NCBI RefSeq assembly: GCF_024505145.1
Contig: NZ_JANIAA010000009.1
Coordinates: 1 to 64,000, forward strand
Direction of reading: 5' to 3'
From: Streptomyces rugosispiralis
Lineage (GTDB): Bacteria > Actinomycetota > Actinomycetes > Streptomycetales > Streptomycetaceae
Length of the DNA: 64,000 nt
Shown: positions 16,320 to 26,894 of the stretch, one piece after another
Position numbering within the stretch: position 1 is the stretch's first letter
Layout: every line of letters begins with the position of its first letter
Notes under the pieces: generated by a model
What the model saw: the letters and a program-made list of their open reading frames with translations, nothing else
What the model was told of the DNA's origin: nothing
Database searches by the model: none
Position numbers and translations under genes: made by a program

Positions 16320-17012
16320 TCAGCCGGACGCCGCCTCCACCAGGGCGCGCATGACCCGGACATCGTCGCCCGCCTCCGGATGCCACTGGACGCCCAGCAC
16401 GAACGCCTCCGCGTCCGGCAGCTCCACCGCCTCCACCGTTCCGTCGTCCGTGGCGTGGGCCGACGGGGTCAGCCCCTTGCCCAGCTGGGCCACGGACTGG
16501 TGGTGGAAGGTGGGGACGGACATCGGCTCCGGGAGGATCCCGGCGAGGAGCGTGCCCGGGACCGGCTTCACCTCATGGTGGTCGAAGACGCCGGGCGGGC
16601 CCGTATGGCCGTCCAAGTGCTGGACGAGGGTGCCGCCGAGGAAGACGTTCAGGAGCTGGTGGCCGCGGCAGATGCCCAGCAGGGGAGTGCCCGACGCCAG
16701 GGCCGCCTCGATCAGGGCCAGCTCCCAGGCGTCCCGCTCCCGCGCGGGCGGCCCGGTGCGCGGCTCCGCCTCGGCCCCGTACCGCACCGGTTCCACATCC
16801 GGGCCGCCGGAGATGACGAGCCCGTCGAGGCGGGAGACGACGTACGCGGCGGCGGCCGGGTCCTCGTCCGGTGGCAGCATCGCCGCCAGGCCGCCCGCGC
16901 GCTGGACGAGCAGGTGGTAGCCCGCGGGCAGCAGCGCGGCGGGGAGGTTCCACACGCCCCAGCTCGCCGAGGGTTCGAGATAGGTGCTGACGCCGATCAG
17001 GGGCTTGGACAC
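16320..17012 (-). CDS. Class I glutamine-amidotransferase-like gamma-glutamyl hydrolase
   Basis: A 230-residue PuuD-type hydrolase. The catalytic triad is visible: Cys in GICRGHQLLNV, and His-Glu in GVQWHPE near the C-terminus; SGGPDVEP is the usual early loop. The family hydrolyses gamma-glutamyl amides. In S. coelicolor the equivalent gene beside glnA4 is proposed to split gamma-glutamylglycine to glutamate and glycine, the last step of ethanolamine breakdown, and the same neighbours are present here. GTG 17012 with a GGAG site is the sensible start, although the frame runs on upstream through repeats into the permease gene. It is transcribed after the permease and separated from it by an 18-bp tandem array. 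Confidence 0.85.
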   Translation of the reverse strand: MSKPLIGVSTYLEPSASWGVWNLPAALLPAGYHLLVQRAGGLAAMLPPDEDPAAAAYVVSRLDGLVISGGPDVEPVRYGAEAEPRTGPPARERDAWELALIEAALASGTPLLGICRGHQLLNVFLGGTLVQHLDGHTGPPGVFDHHEVKPVPGTLLAGILPEPMSVPTFHHQSVAQLGKGLTPSAHATDDGTVEAVELPDAEAFVLGVQWHPEAGDDVRVMRALVEAASG

Positions 17013-17049
17013 CGGGGACTCCGATCTTCGTGGATCTGCTCGGTCGCGG

Positions 17050-17164
17050 GACGGTTCCCGGCCGGGGACCGTTCTCCGCCGCGGGACGGTTCCCGGCCGC
17101 GGGTCGGTTCTCCGCCGTGGGACGGTTCTCCGCCGTGGGACGGTTCTCCGCCGTGGGAATGGTC

Positions 17165-17174
<10 letters not shown>
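17050..17174 (+). repeat. 18-bp tandem repeat running into the permease stop codon
   Basis: About seven copies of a GACGGTTCTCCGCCGTGG-type unit. Copies at 17121-17138 and 17139-17156 are identical; flanking copies differ by a few bases, and the first may be 17 bp. The last, degenerate copy overlaps the permease stop codon (17165-17167, minus strand). The unit length is a multiple of 3, which explains why the minus-strand frame stays open through it. Confidence 0.85.
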
Positions 17175-18661
<1,487 letters not shown>

Positions 18662-18771
18662 GGGGGACACTCCTGCTCCACACGAGGGGGCGATGGCAAA
18701 GGTGTGGGGCCATACCTTTGCCTTCCCATCGGCGATGCGCAAGACCTCTGCGTAAAACCGTGGTTAAGGAC

Positions 18772-18852
18772 CCCCGAGGACCCCGAGGACCCCGAGGACC
18801 CCGAGGACCCCGAGGACCCCGAGGACCCCGAGGACCCCGAGGACCCCGAGGA
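18772..18852 (+). repeat. Nine perfect copies of a 9-bp repeat
   Basis: CCCCGAGGA is repeated nine times without a mismatch (81 bases), followed by degenerate C/G-rich sequence up to the end of the FadR-type gene at 18909. It lies in the gap between that gene and the permease. Perfect copies of so short a unit imply recent expansion and likely length variation between strains. Confidence 0.95.
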
Positions 18853-18908
18853 CCCCCGAGCCCCCCGAGGACCCCCCAACCCCCCAGGGCCTCCCTGGGG
18901 CCGGCCGC

Positions 18909-19658
18909 TCAGACCAGGAAGCCGCGCAGCAGCGCCGCCGTGCCCTCGCAGTGCTCCCGCATCACCTCGCGCGCCCCGTCCGCGTCCCCGTCCAGCACCG
19001 CCTCGACCAGTGCCCCGTGCTGGGCCTGGGAGTGCTCGAGATTCTTGACCAGCAGCGGGATGCAGTCCAGCAGGTCGTTGACGGTCGCGCGGACGGCCGC
19101 GTACTGGGCGGCCAGCGACGGTGAGCCCGCCAGCTCCGCGAGCGTGAGGTGGAGCATCGTGTCCAGACGGCGGTAGTCCGCCAACGGGGCGTCCCGCGTC
19201 GCGTCCAGGGCCGCCCGCAGCCGCCGCGCCTGCCCCGCCCCCAGCCCGTGCGCGGCGCACAGCCCCGCCGCGCCCACCTCCAGGACCTCGCGGAACCGCA
19301 GGGTGTCCTCGACGTCCACCGCCTCGACCCGGCGCCGCAACTCGTCCTCGCCGCCCTCCGCGGGCTCGGGCCTGGCCCGGACGAAGGTGCCGCCGTAGCG
19401 GCCGCGGCGGCTCTCCACCAGCCCCTGGTCCTGGAGCACCTTCAGCACCTCGCGCAGGGTCACCCGGCTGATCCGCAGCCGGCCGGCCAGCTCCCGCTCG
19501 GCCGGGAGCCGGCCGCCGTCCGGGACCAGCCCCAGCCGCAGCACCTGGAGTATCTGCTCCAGCGCCTCCTCGAAGCCGTTCCCCGCGCGCACCGGGCGCA
19601 GCACCGGCGCCAGCCGGTCCTCCGCCGCGCTCCCGCGCCCACTCCCGCTCTCGCTCAT
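18909..19658 (-). CDS. FadR-type GntR-family regulator of the ethanolamine cluster
   Basis: A 249-residue regulator with an N-terminal winged helix-turn-helix (about 28-95: GGRLPAERELAGRLRISRVTLREVLKVL carries the recognition helix, followed by the GGTFV wing) and a C-terminal FCD ligand domain (about 110-245) with its metal-binding Asp/His positions. The start is ATG 19658. It is divergent from the GlnA4-type gene and upstream of the permease, so it is well placed to sense ethanolamine or a gamma-glutamyl intermediate and to control both directions. The 123-base divergent gap contains AACCAATGGTCTGCGGTATTACC-like AT-rich sequence where its operator should lie. Confidence 0.85.
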   Translation of the reverse strand: MSESGSGRGSAAEDRLAPVLRPVRAGNGFEEALEQILQVLRLGLVPDGGRLPAERELAGRLRISRVTLREVLKVLQDQGLVESRRGRYGGTFVRARPEPAEGGEDELRRRVEAVDVEDTLRFREVLEVGAAGLCAAHGLGAGQARRLRAALDATRDAPLADYRRLDTMLHLTLAELAGSPSLAAQYAAVRATVNDLLDCIPLLVKNLEHSQAQHGALVEAVLDGDADGAREVMREHCEGTAALLRGFLV

Positions 19659-19781
19659 CGAACCGTCCGCACCTACTTCCCAACCAATGGTCTGCGGTAT
19701 TACCTTAAGGCCACCCCGCGCCCCCCGACCCCTCCCCGCACCCTCCGTTCCCCCGAATTCTCCGACGCAGGAGGCCCCACC

Positions 19782-21149
19782 GTGGCAGACCGCACGCCCC
19801 CGCTCTCGGTCGACGAGCTGACCAGACTGGTCGCCGCCGGGGAGATCGACACCGTCGTCCTGGCCTTCACCGATATGCAGGGAAGGCTCCAGGGCAAGCG
19901 GTTCGCCGCCCGCTTCTTCCTCGACGACGTCCTGGCACACGGCACCGAGGGCTGCAACTACCTCCTCGCCGTCGACACCGAGATGAACACCGTCGACGGC
20001 TACGCCATGTCCTCCTGGGAGCGCGGCTACGGCGACTTCGCCATGCACGGCGACACCGCCACCCTGCGCCGCACCCCCTGGAACCCCGGCACCGCCCTCC
20101 TCACCGCCGATCTCGCCTGGCACGACGGCAGCCCGGTGGTCGCCTCCCCGCGCCAGATCCTGCGCCGTCAGCTCGACCGGCTCGCCGAGCGCGGCTGGAC
20201 CGCGTACACCGGCACCGAGCTGGAGTTCATGGTCTTCAGGGACAGCTACGAGCAGGCGTGGAACACCGGCTACCGCGGGCTGACCCCCGTCAACCAGTAC
20301 AACGTCGACTACTCCGTCCTCGGCACCGGCCGGGTCGAGCCCCTGCTGCGCCGCATCCGCAACGAGATGGGCGCCGCCGGGATGACCGTCGAGTCGGCCA
20401 AGGGGGAGTGCAACCTCGGCCAGCACGAGATCGCCTTCCGCTACGCCGACGCCCTGACCACCTGCGACCAGCACGCGGTCTACAAGACCGGCGCCAAGGA
20501 GATCGCCGCCCAGGAGGGCATGGCGCTCACCTTCATGGCCAAGTACGACGAGCGCGAGGGCAACTCCTGCCATATCCACCTCTCGCTGCGCGACGAGGCC
20601 GGGCATGCCGTGCTCGCCGCCGACGACGGCGAGTACGGCATGTCGAAGACCATGCGCCACTTCCTCGCCGGACAGATCGCGGCGATGCGCGACTTCACCC
20701 TGCTCTACGCCCCGAACATCAACTCCTACAAGCGGTTCCGCCCCGGCTCCTTCGCGCCCACCGCCGTCGCCTGGGGCCCGGACAACCGCACCTGCGCGCT
20801 GCGCGTCATCGGCCACGGCCCCTCCCACCGGCTGGAGAACCGGCTCCCCGGCGGCGACGTCAACCCGTACCTGGCCGTGGCCGGGATGGTGGCCGCCGGG
20901 CTGCACGGCGTGGAGCAGGAGCTGGAGCTCCCCGAGGTCTGTACCGGCAACGCCTACACCGGCGACGCCGAGCACGTCCCGACCTCGCTGCGCGACGCCG
21001 CCGAGCTGTGGCGGAACAGCCCGATAGCGCGGGCCGCCTTCGGCGACGAGGTGGTCGAGCACTACCTCAACATGGCACGCGTCGAGCAGGACGCCTACGA
21101 CACCGCCGTCACGGACTGGGAGCGCTTCCGGTCCTTCGAGCGCATGTGA
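19782..21149 (+). CDS. glnA4: Glutamine-synthetase-like gamma-glutamyl-ethanolamide synthetase
   Basis: A 455-residue type I glutamine-synthetase-fold ligase. The beta-grasp domain ends about residue 110; the catalytic domain shows GTELEFMVF, ESAKGECNLGQHEIAF, NSCHIHLSL and NRTCALRVIGHGPSHRLENRLPG-type motifs for ATP, metal and glutamate. It lacks the adenylylation tyrosine region of true GlnA. The sequence and neighbours match GlnA4 (SCO1613) of S. coelicolor, which joins glutamate to ethanolamine. It starts at GTG 19782 behind AGGAGG. The aldehyde dehydrogenase follows after 11 bases. Other GlnA-like subfamilies (polyamine ligases) are possible but less likely given the permease and regulator type. 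Confidence 0.85.
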   Translation: MADRTPPLSVDELTRLVAAGEIDTVVLAFTDMQGRLQGKRFAARFFLDDVLAHGTEGCNYLLAVDTEMNTVDGYAMSSWERGYGDFAMHGDTATLRRTPWNPGTALLTADLAWHDGSPVVASPRQILRRQLDRLAERGWTAYTGTELEFMVFRDSYEQAWNTGYRGLTPVNQYNVDYSVLGTGRVEPLLRRIRNEMGAAGMTVESAKGECNLGQHEIAFRYADALTTCDQHAVYKTGAKEIAAQEGMALTFMAKYDEREGNSCHIHLSLRDEAGHAVLAADDGEYGMSKTMRHFLAGQIAAMRDFTLLYAPNINSYKRFRPGSFAPTAVAWGPDNRTCALRVIGHGPSHRLENRLPGGDVNPYLAVAGMVAAGLHGVEQELELPEVCTGNAYTGDAEHVPTSLRDAAELWRNSPIARAAFGDEVVEHYLNMARVEQDAYDTAVTDWERFRSFERM

Positions 21150-21160
21150 GGAACCAGCGA

Positions 21161-22543
21161 GTGAGCACCGAACACCCCCACGAACACCACATCCTCAACC
21201 CGGCCACCGAGGAGGTCATCGCCACCGTCCCCGCCACCACCCCGGACGGGGTGGCCGCCGCCGTGGCCCGCGCCACCGAGGCGCGGCGCGGCTGGGCCGC
21301 GCTCGCCCCCGCCGACCGCGCCCGGCTGCTGCGCCGCTTCGCCGCCGCCGTGGACGACCACCTCGAGGAGCTGGCCGCCCTCGAGGTCCGCGAGGCGGGC
21401 CATCCGATCGGGAACGCCCGCTGGGAGGCGGGCAATGTGCGCGATCTGCTGGACTACGCGGCCGGGGGAGCGGAGCGGCTGAGCGGCGCCCAGATCCCGG
21501 TGGCCGGCGGTCTGAACGTCACCTTCCACGAGCCGCTCGGCGTGGTCGCGGTCATCGCGCCGTGGAACTTCCCCATGCCGATCGCCGCCTGGGGCACCGC
21601 GCCCGCCCTGGCCGCCGGGAACGCCGTGGTCCTCAAACCGGCCGAGACCACCCCGCTCACCGCGCTCCGGCTGGCCGAACTCGCCCTGGCGGCGGGCCTG
21701 CCCGAGGGGCTGTTCCAGGTGCTGCCCGGGGCCGGGCCGGTCGCGGGCGCGGCGCTGGTCGAGCACCCCGGTGTCGCCAAGGTCGTCTTCACCGGCTCCA
21801 CGGCGGTCGGCAAGGAGATCATGGCCAAATGCGCCGCGGGCGTGAAGCGGGTGACCCTCGAACTCGGCGGCAAGAGCCCGAACATCGTCTTCGCCGACGC
21901 CGACCTCGAGCGTGCCGCGGCCGCCGCCCCCGGCTCCTTCCTCGACAACACCGGGCAGGACTGCTGCGCCCGCAGCCGCATCCTGGTCCAGCGGAGCGTC
22001 TACGACCGGTTCATGGAGCTGCTGGCGCCCGCGGTGACCTCCTTCGCGGTCGGCGACCCGGCCGACCCCGCCACCGCCATGGGCCCGCTGATCTCGGCCG
22101 CCCAGCGGGAGCGCGTACGGTCCTACGTACCCGAGGACGCGCCCGCCGCGATCCGCGGCGAGGCCCCGACGGGCAAGGGGTTCTGGTATCCGGCCACCGT
22201 GCTGGAGGCCACCGGACCCGGGGACCGCGCCGCCGTGGAGGAGATCTTCGGCCCGGTCGCCGTCGTCCTCCCCTTCGAGGACGAGGCCGACGCCGTACGG
22301 CTGGCCAACGCCACCGACTACGGCCTGTCCGGCTCGATCTGGACCCGTGACGTGGGCCGCGCGGTCCGGGTCTCGCGCGCCGTCGCCGCCGGGAACCTGT
22401 CCGTCAACTCGCACAGCAGCGTGCGGTACGCCACCCCCTTCGGCGGCTACAAGCAGTCCGGCCTGGGCCGGGAGCTGGGCCCCGACGCCCTCGCCGCCTT
22501 CACCGAGACCAAGAACGTCTTCATCAGCACCGAGGAGCAGTGA
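21161..22543 (+). CDS. NAD(P)-dependent aldehyde dehydrogenase
   Basis: A 460-residue aldehyde dehydrogenase. APWNFPMPIAAWG and KPAETTP bind cofactor, FTGSTAVGKEI is the Rossmann turn, the general-base Glu is in LELGGKSPN (about 234) and the catalytic Cys is the first in GQDCC (about 268). It starts at GTG 21161, 11 bases after the synthetase, and is followed by the SDR one base after its stop. In the ethanolamine pathway it would oxidise gamma-glutamylacetaldehyde to gamma-glutamylglycine. The substrate assignment is from context. Confidence 0.9.
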   Translation: MSTEHPHEHHILNPATEEVIATVPATTPDGVAAAVARATEARRGWAALAPADRARLLRRFAAAVDDHLEELAALEVREAGHPIGNARWEAGNVRDLLDYAAGGAERLSGAQIPVAGGLNVTFHEPLGVVAVIAPWNFPMPIAAWGTAPALAAGNAVVLKPAETTPLTALRLAELALAAGLPEGLFQVLPGAGPVAGAALVEHPGVAKVVFTGSTAVGKEIMAKCAAGVKRVTLELGGKSPNIVFADADLERAAAAAPGSFLDNTGQDCCARSRILVQRSVYDRFMELLAPAVTSFAVGDPADPATAMGPLISAAQRERVRSYVPEDAPAAIRGEAPTGKGFWYPATVLEATGPGDRAAVEEIFGPVAVVLPFEDEADAVRLANATDYGLSGSIWTRDVGRAVRVSRAVAAGNLSVNSHSSVRYATPFGGYKQSGLGRELGPDALAAFTETKNVFISTEEQ

Positions 22544-22544
22544 C

Positions 22545-23327
22545 GTGACCGAGACCCCCGTGTGCCGCCGTCTGGTGGGCCGTACCGCCGTCATCACCGG
22601 AGCGGGCAGCGGCATCGGCCTGGCCACCGCCCGCCGCCTGGCCTCCGAGGGCGCGCAGGTCGTCTGCGCCGATATCGACGAGAGCGCGGGCAAGGCCGCC
22701 GCCGACGAGGTCGGCGGGCTGTTCGTGCGGGTGGACGTGACCGACGCCGAGCAGGTCGAGGCGCTCTTCAAGACCGCCTTCGACACCTACGGTTCGGTGG
22801 ACATCGCCTTCAACAACGCCGGGATCTCCCCGCCCGACGACGACTCGATCCTCACCACCGGGCTCGACGCCTGGAAGCGGGTCCAGGAGGTCAACCTCAC
22901 CTCCGTCTATCTGTGCTGCAAGGCCGCGCTGCCGTACATGCGGCGGCAGGGCCGGGGCTCCATCATCAACACCGCCTCGTTCGTGGCCGTGATGGGCGCC
23001 GCCACCTCCCAGATCAGCTACACCGCCTCCAAGGGCGGGGTGCTGGCCATGTCCCGTGAACTGGGCGTGCAGTTCGCCCGCGAGGGCATCCGGGTCAACG
23101 CGCTGTGCCCGGGGCCGGTCAACACCCCGCTGCTGAAGGAGCTGTTCGCCAAGGACCCGGAGCGGGCCCAGCGCCGGCTGGTGCACGTACCGGTGGGCCG
23201 GTTCGCCGAGCCGGAGGAGATCGCCTCCGCCGTGGCCTTCCTGGCCAGCGATGACGCGTCCTTCGTCAACGCCGCCGAGTTCCTCGTGGACGGCGGGATC
23301 GCCGGGGCATATGTCACGCCGTTGTAG
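22545..23327 (+). CDS. Short-chain dehydrogenase/reductase
   Basis: A 260-residue classical SDR: TGAGSGIG cofactor motif near the N-terminus, NNAG at about 90, the catalytic Tyr/Lys in SYTASKGG (about 159 and 163), and the CPGPVNTP loop. An acidic residue after the second strand (ADID) favours NAD. It starts at GTG 22545, one base after the aldehyde dehydrogenase stop, so it is in the same operon. It is a good candidate for the alcohol oxidation of gamma-glutamylethanolamide to the aldehyde, completing the set synthetase, alcohol dehydrogenase, aldehyde dehydrogenase, hydrolase. That role is inferred. Confidence 0.88.
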   Translation: MTETPVCRRLVGRTAVITGAGSGIGLATARRLASEGAQVVCADIDESAGKAAADEVGGLFVRVDVTDAEQVEALFKTAFDTYGSVDIAFNNAGISPPDDDSILTTGLDAWKRVQEVNLTSVYLCCKAALPYMRRQGRGSIINTASFVAVMGAATSQISYTASKGGVLAMSRELGVQFAREGIRVNALCPGPVNTPLLKELFAKDPERAQRRLVHVPVGRFAEPEEIASAVAFLASDDASFVNAAEFLVDGGIAGAYVTPL

Positions 23328-23378
23328 TCCGGGTGCGTAGTCCTGCCATCCGCGGTGTACGGACCCCACCCCTGGCCA

Positions 23379-23384
23379 TAGGCT
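23379..23384 (+). promoter_or_regulatory. -10 box of a leaderless promoter
   Basis: TAGGCT is followed by six bases and then the GTG start of the DUF2510 gene. This is the spacing expected when transcription begins at the start codon, and no Shine-Dalgarno sequence precedes the GTG. Confidence 0.5.
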
Positions 23385-23390
23385 GACCGT

Positions 23391-24362
23391 GTGACCATGA
23401 ACACGCCTCCCGGCTGGTACCCCGATCCCGGTTACGCAGGTAACGGCCCCGCCATGGAACGGTGGTGGGACGGCTCGGCCTGGACCGAGTACACGCGTGA
23501 TGCCTCGGGCGCCGCGGACCCGGCCTTCGGCCCGCCGCCGCCCCCCTACCTGCCGGGGCGGCAGGGGGGCCACGGGCACAGCCGGGGCCGGGGCCCGAGG
23601 ATCGCGGCGCTCTCCGTCGCGGTCGGCGTCGTCGTCGCCGCGATCGCCGGTGGCATCGTGCTGCTTGGCGACGGCGGCGACGGCGGTGGGAACGCCCAGA
23701 CCGGGCCCGCCCCCAGCACCTCCGCACCGGACGACGGCGGCGATCCGGCCCCGGACCTCCCGACCCCGGACAACCCCTCGGAGGGGCCCACCGAGAGCCC
23801 CAGCGCACCGCCGAGCTACGACCCGGACACCGCCCCGGACCAGGCCAACGGCATCAGCCTGCCGGTGCTCTCCGGCTGGCAGGCGGGGCGCAGCAGCTCC
23901 GGCGGCGCGGGCGTCACCACCTCCCGCTACCCCTGTCCGGGCGACCCGTCCACCGACTGCGTGCGCGGCGGCGCCTTCTCCCGGACCGCCGAGGGCTACC
24001 GGGCCACCTCCGCCAAGGGCATAGCCAAGGAGGACATCGCGCAGAACGCCGAGGAGTCCTACGGCACGGACAAGGACACCGACCGCAAGGCGTACGGCGG
24101 GATCACCTCCCACAAGCAGCTGAAGGCCTCGACGGTCGAGGTCGCGGGCGAGAAGGGCTATCTGGTCCGCTGGAAGGTGGTGACGAAGAAGGGCGACGAC
24201 GGCATCGTCCAGTCGGTGGCGTTCCCCTCGCCCACCATGCCGGACACGATGGTCGTGGTGCGCTTCGGGTTCGACGAGAGCGACAAGGCGCCGCCGCTCG
24301 GCGACATGGACAAGATCGTCAAGGGCATCGAGGCGCTGGCGGGCGACGGCCGGTCCATCTAG
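23391..24362 (+). CDS. DUF2510 membrane-anchored protein
   Basis: A 323-residue protein. Residues 1-40 are a DUF2510 domain (PPGWYPDP, RWWDGSAWTEY). A Pro/Gly-rich linker, one membrane helix (about 65-86), a Pro/Ser/Thr-rich stalk (about 95-145) and a 170-residue external domain follow, so the DUF2510 end is cytoplasmic and the C-terminal domain is outside the cell. It probably starts leaderless at GTG 23391. DUF2510 proteins are common in actinobacteria and often sit in the membrane, but their function is unknown. There is no operon partner. Confidence 0.8.
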   Translation: MTMNTPPGWYPDPGYAGNGPAMERWWDGSAWTEYTRDASGAADPAFGPPPPPYLPGRQGGHGHSRGRGPRIAALSVAVGVVVAAIAGGIVLLGDGGDGGGNAQTGPAPSTSAPDDGGDPAPDLPTPDNPSEGPTESPSAPPSYDPDTAPDQANGISLPVLSGWQAGRSSSGGAGVTTSRYPCPGDPSTDCVRGGAFSRTAEGYRATSAKGIAKEDIAQNAEESYGTDKDTDRKAYGGITSHKQLKASTVEVAGEKGYLVRWKVVTKKGDDGIVQSVAFPSPTMPDTMVVVRFGFDESDKAPPLGDMDKIVKGIEALAGDGRSI

Positions 24363-24407
24363 CCGCGTTGTGGCGGCACATTCCGGTCGTTGCTCGAAAA
24401 GTATCGG

Positions 24408-25604
24408 TCACAGGAACGTCCTGCCCTCGCCCCGGTACGTCGGCACCTCGGCCACCACCCGGTCCCCCTCGATCAGCCGCAGCGTGTCGAACCGCTCGCA
24501 CAGCTCACCGGCCTTGGCGTGCCGGAACCACACCTTGTCGCCGATCAGCAGATCGTCGGCGGCCGTGCCCAGCAGCGGAGTCTGCACCTCGCCCGGCCCC
24601 TCCATCGAGTCGTACGCGAGCCCCTCCGGCAGATACGGCACCGGCAGCCGGTCCCGGCCCGCCGCGCCCGACGCCGGATAGCCGCCGCCGAGCACCGTCA
24701 CCACGCCCACCCCGGGGCGGCGCACCACCGGCTGGGCGAACAGGGCCGCCGGGCGGCCGCGGAAGGAGGTGTAGTGGTCGAACAGCCGCGGCTGGTAGAG
24801 CCCGGATCCGGCGGCGATCTCGGTCACCGCGTCCTCCGCGGCGGTGTGCTGCACACTGCCCGTACCGCCGCCGTTGACGAACTCCAGGTCCGCCACGGCC
24901 CGCACCGCCCGTACGGCCGCGGCCCGGCGCACCGCGAGCTCCCGGCGCGCGACGGACTGCATCAGCCGGATGGCGCGCGAGCGCAGCGGGCTCCCGGGCA
25001 CCGCGTCGCCCACGCCCGCCACATGCCCCTCGTACGCCATCAGCCCGACCAGCCGGAAGCCGGGGCGGTCGGCGATCGCCCGCGCCAGGGCGGCCAGTTG
25101 CTCCGGTTCGCGCAGCGGTGAGCGCAGCGCCCCGACCCGCACCTTCCCGCCGAGCATCCGCAGCGAGGTGTCCAATTCCAGGCAGACCCGGACCTCTTCG
25201 GTCCCGGCACGAACGCTGTCGATCAGATCGAGATGGGAGAGGTCGTCCACCATCACGGTCACGGCCTCGGCCAGCTTGGGGTCGCCGGTGAGGGTGGCGA
25301 AGCCGTCCCGGTCGGCGGAGGGGTAGGCGAGCAGCACGTCGTCGAACCCCTCGCGGGCCAGCCACAGCGACTCCGGGAGCGTGAAGCTCATGATCCCCGC
25401 GAAGCCGTCGCGCGCGAGCGCCCGCTCCAACAGCGCGCGGCAGCGCACGGATTTGCTGGCCACGCGGATCGGTTTGCCTCCCGCCCGATGGACCAGATCC
25501 CGTGCGTTGTCGTCGAAGGCTCCCAGGTCGACAATCGCCACGGGCGCTTCGAGATGGGCGGTGGCCCGGTCGTACCGGGCCCGGTCAGCGGCGGCAGCGG
25601 ACAT
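24408..25604 (-). CDS. PLP-dependent amino acid deaminase/aldolase (D-threonine aldolase/alanine racemase fold)
   Basis: A 398-residue fold-type III PLP enzyme. The Schiff-base Lys is in the early RVASKSVRC motif; GLMAYEGH, FVNGGGTGS and VTVLGGGYP are the phosphate-binding and barrel motifs, and the C-terminal beta domain carries a late HAKAGELCERF metal/substrate region. Annotated relatives are called amino acid deaminase/aldolase; D-threonine aldolase and D-serine dehydratase are the characterised cousins. ATG 25604 fits the conserved N-terminus; GTG 25634 is an alternative. It is convergent with the DUF2510 gene; no terminator is evident in the 45-base gap. Confidence 0.82.
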   Translation of the reverse strand: MSAAAADRARYDRATAHLEAPVAIVDLGAFDDNARDLVHRAGGKPIRVASKSVRCRALLERALARDGFAGIMSFTLPESLWLAREGFDDVLLAYPSADRDGFATLTGDPKLAEAVTVMVDDLSHLDLIDSVRAGTEEVRVCLELDTSLRMLGGKVRVGALRSPLREPEQLAALARAIADRPGFRLVGLMAYEGHVAGVGDAVPGSPLRSRAIRLMQSVARRELAVRRAAAVRAVRAVADLEFVNGGGTGSVQHTAAEDAVTEIAAGSGLYQPRLFDHYTSFRGRPAALFAQPVVRRPGVGVVTVLGGGYPASGAAGRDRLPVPYLPEGLAYDSMEGPGEVQTPLLGTAADDLLIGDKVWFRHAKAGELCERFDTLRLIEGDRVVAEVPTYRGEGRTFL

Positions 25605-25817
25605 GGACGCAGCTTGCCAGACCGCTATTACCACTGGGTAGAGGGCGGCCGGTGCGCAGGGCCCCCGGCTGGCCGTAGAGTGTCGCGCACGCTACGACCG
25701 GCAGGTCAGCGGCGTGTTGTCCGTATACGGGCCCGCCTGCCCGAAAGGCGGTGCGGTGGCGCGGCGAACCGGACGGAGCCAGGTGAAGCAGGTCTCGACG
25801 GGTGCGAGGGGGTGCAG

Positions 25818-26894
25818 GTGAGCACCGACGCGGAACAGGCGCACTCACCCCACGGCACGCCCCCACCACGCCCCGCACAACCCCCGCGCACGGCGCCCGA
25901 GCGGCCCTCCGCGCACCCTCCGCGCCCCGCCAACGCGCCCCGGTTCACCCCGGATCCGGAGACCCCCGTCCTCGGCGTACGGGCGAAGACGCCGTTCTCC
26001 AGAGCCACCGCCGGGGCGCCCGGCACCGGAGTGCCCCCGCAGCCCTCGGCACCGCCGCGCCCCTCCGCGCCACCGCGCGCCGGGGGGCTGTTCGCGGACG
26101 GCGCGCTCTTCGCGGACGGCGGGCTGGGCGGCCGACGCCGTCCCCCCAGCCGTACGGCGGCCGCCGCCGCGAGTCTCGTCCTCGGCCTCGGGCTGCTCGG
26201 CGGGGCGGCGGCCGGAAGCTGGCTGGGCGACGACCCCGGCGCCCCGCCGTCCACCGCCGACACCTATGCCCACGCCCGCTCCGCCTGGCACAGCATCCCC
26301 GTGGACGACCTCTTCCCGCGCACCCTGCGCGGCAAGGGCGAGGGCCCCGGCGGCGCCGACCGCGTCTGGACCCGGATAGCCGTGGCCCCCGACAGCAGCT
26401 GTGGCGGCGGATTCGATCCGCTGCTCGCCAAGGCGCTGGCCCCGGTGGGCTGCGAACGGCTGGTGCGCGCCACGTACACCGACGCCACCAGCACCAGCGT
26501 CACCACCGTCGGCGTGCTGATCACCACATCGGGACCCACCGGCATGCGGGCGCTGCGGCAGCGCTTCGTGGCCGAGAAGCTGGACGAGCGCACCGATCTG
26601 ATGCCGCGCGCCTACGCGGCCAAGGGCACCGCCGCCGCCGGTTTCGGCGACGACCAGCGCGCCAGCTGGCGGATCCGGATCCTCACCGACGCCCCCGCCG
26701 TCATCTACACCGTCACCGGCTTCGCCGACGGCCGTGAGGTCACCGACCCGGAGTCGGCGGGCGAGGCGACCCAGCGCGGCGCCACCTCGGCCCCCGCGCA
26801 GTCCGGTCTCGGCAACGACGCCCGGGGCATCGCCGACGCGATCGAGCCCGGATTCCGCCGGGCCCTGGCCACGTTCACGGAGACCACGTCATGA
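25818..26894 (+). CDS. Proline-rich single-pass membrane protein linked to a mycosin-type protease
   Basis: A 358-residue protein I do not recognise by family. It has a 100-residue cytoplasmic N-terminus very rich in Pro/Ala/Arg, one membrane helix (about 112-132), and a 220-residue extracytoplasmic domain containing two cysteines near 195-215. It starts at GTG 25818 after GAGGGG. Its stop overlaps the start of the S8 protease by 4 bases (ATGA), so the two are translationally coupled and probably act together at the membrane. Mycosins normally serve type VII secretion, but no ESX core gene is in view. Confidence 0.7.
   Translation: MSTDAEQAHSPHGTPPPRPAQPPRTAPERPSAHPPRPANAPRFTPDPETPVLGVRAKTPFSRATAGAPGTGVPPQPSAPPRPSAPPRAGGLFADGALFADGGLGGRRRPPSRTAAAAASLVLGLGLLGGAAAGSWLGDDPGAPPSTADTYAHARSAWHSIPVDDLFPRTLRGKGEGPGGADRVWTRIAVAPDSSCGGGFDPLLAKALAPVGCERLVRATYTDATSTSVTTVGVLITTSGPTGMRALRQRFVAEKLDERTDLMPRAYAAKGTAAAGFGDDQRASWRIRILTDAPAVIYTVTGFADGREVTDPESAGEATQRGATSAPAQSGLGNDARGIADAIEPGFRRALATFTETTS

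Noticed and set aside
18772..18852. Nine identical short repeats considered as a CRISPR array
   Set aside because: Units are 9 bases, directly joined with no spacers, and there are no cas genes. The same applies to the other tandem arrays.
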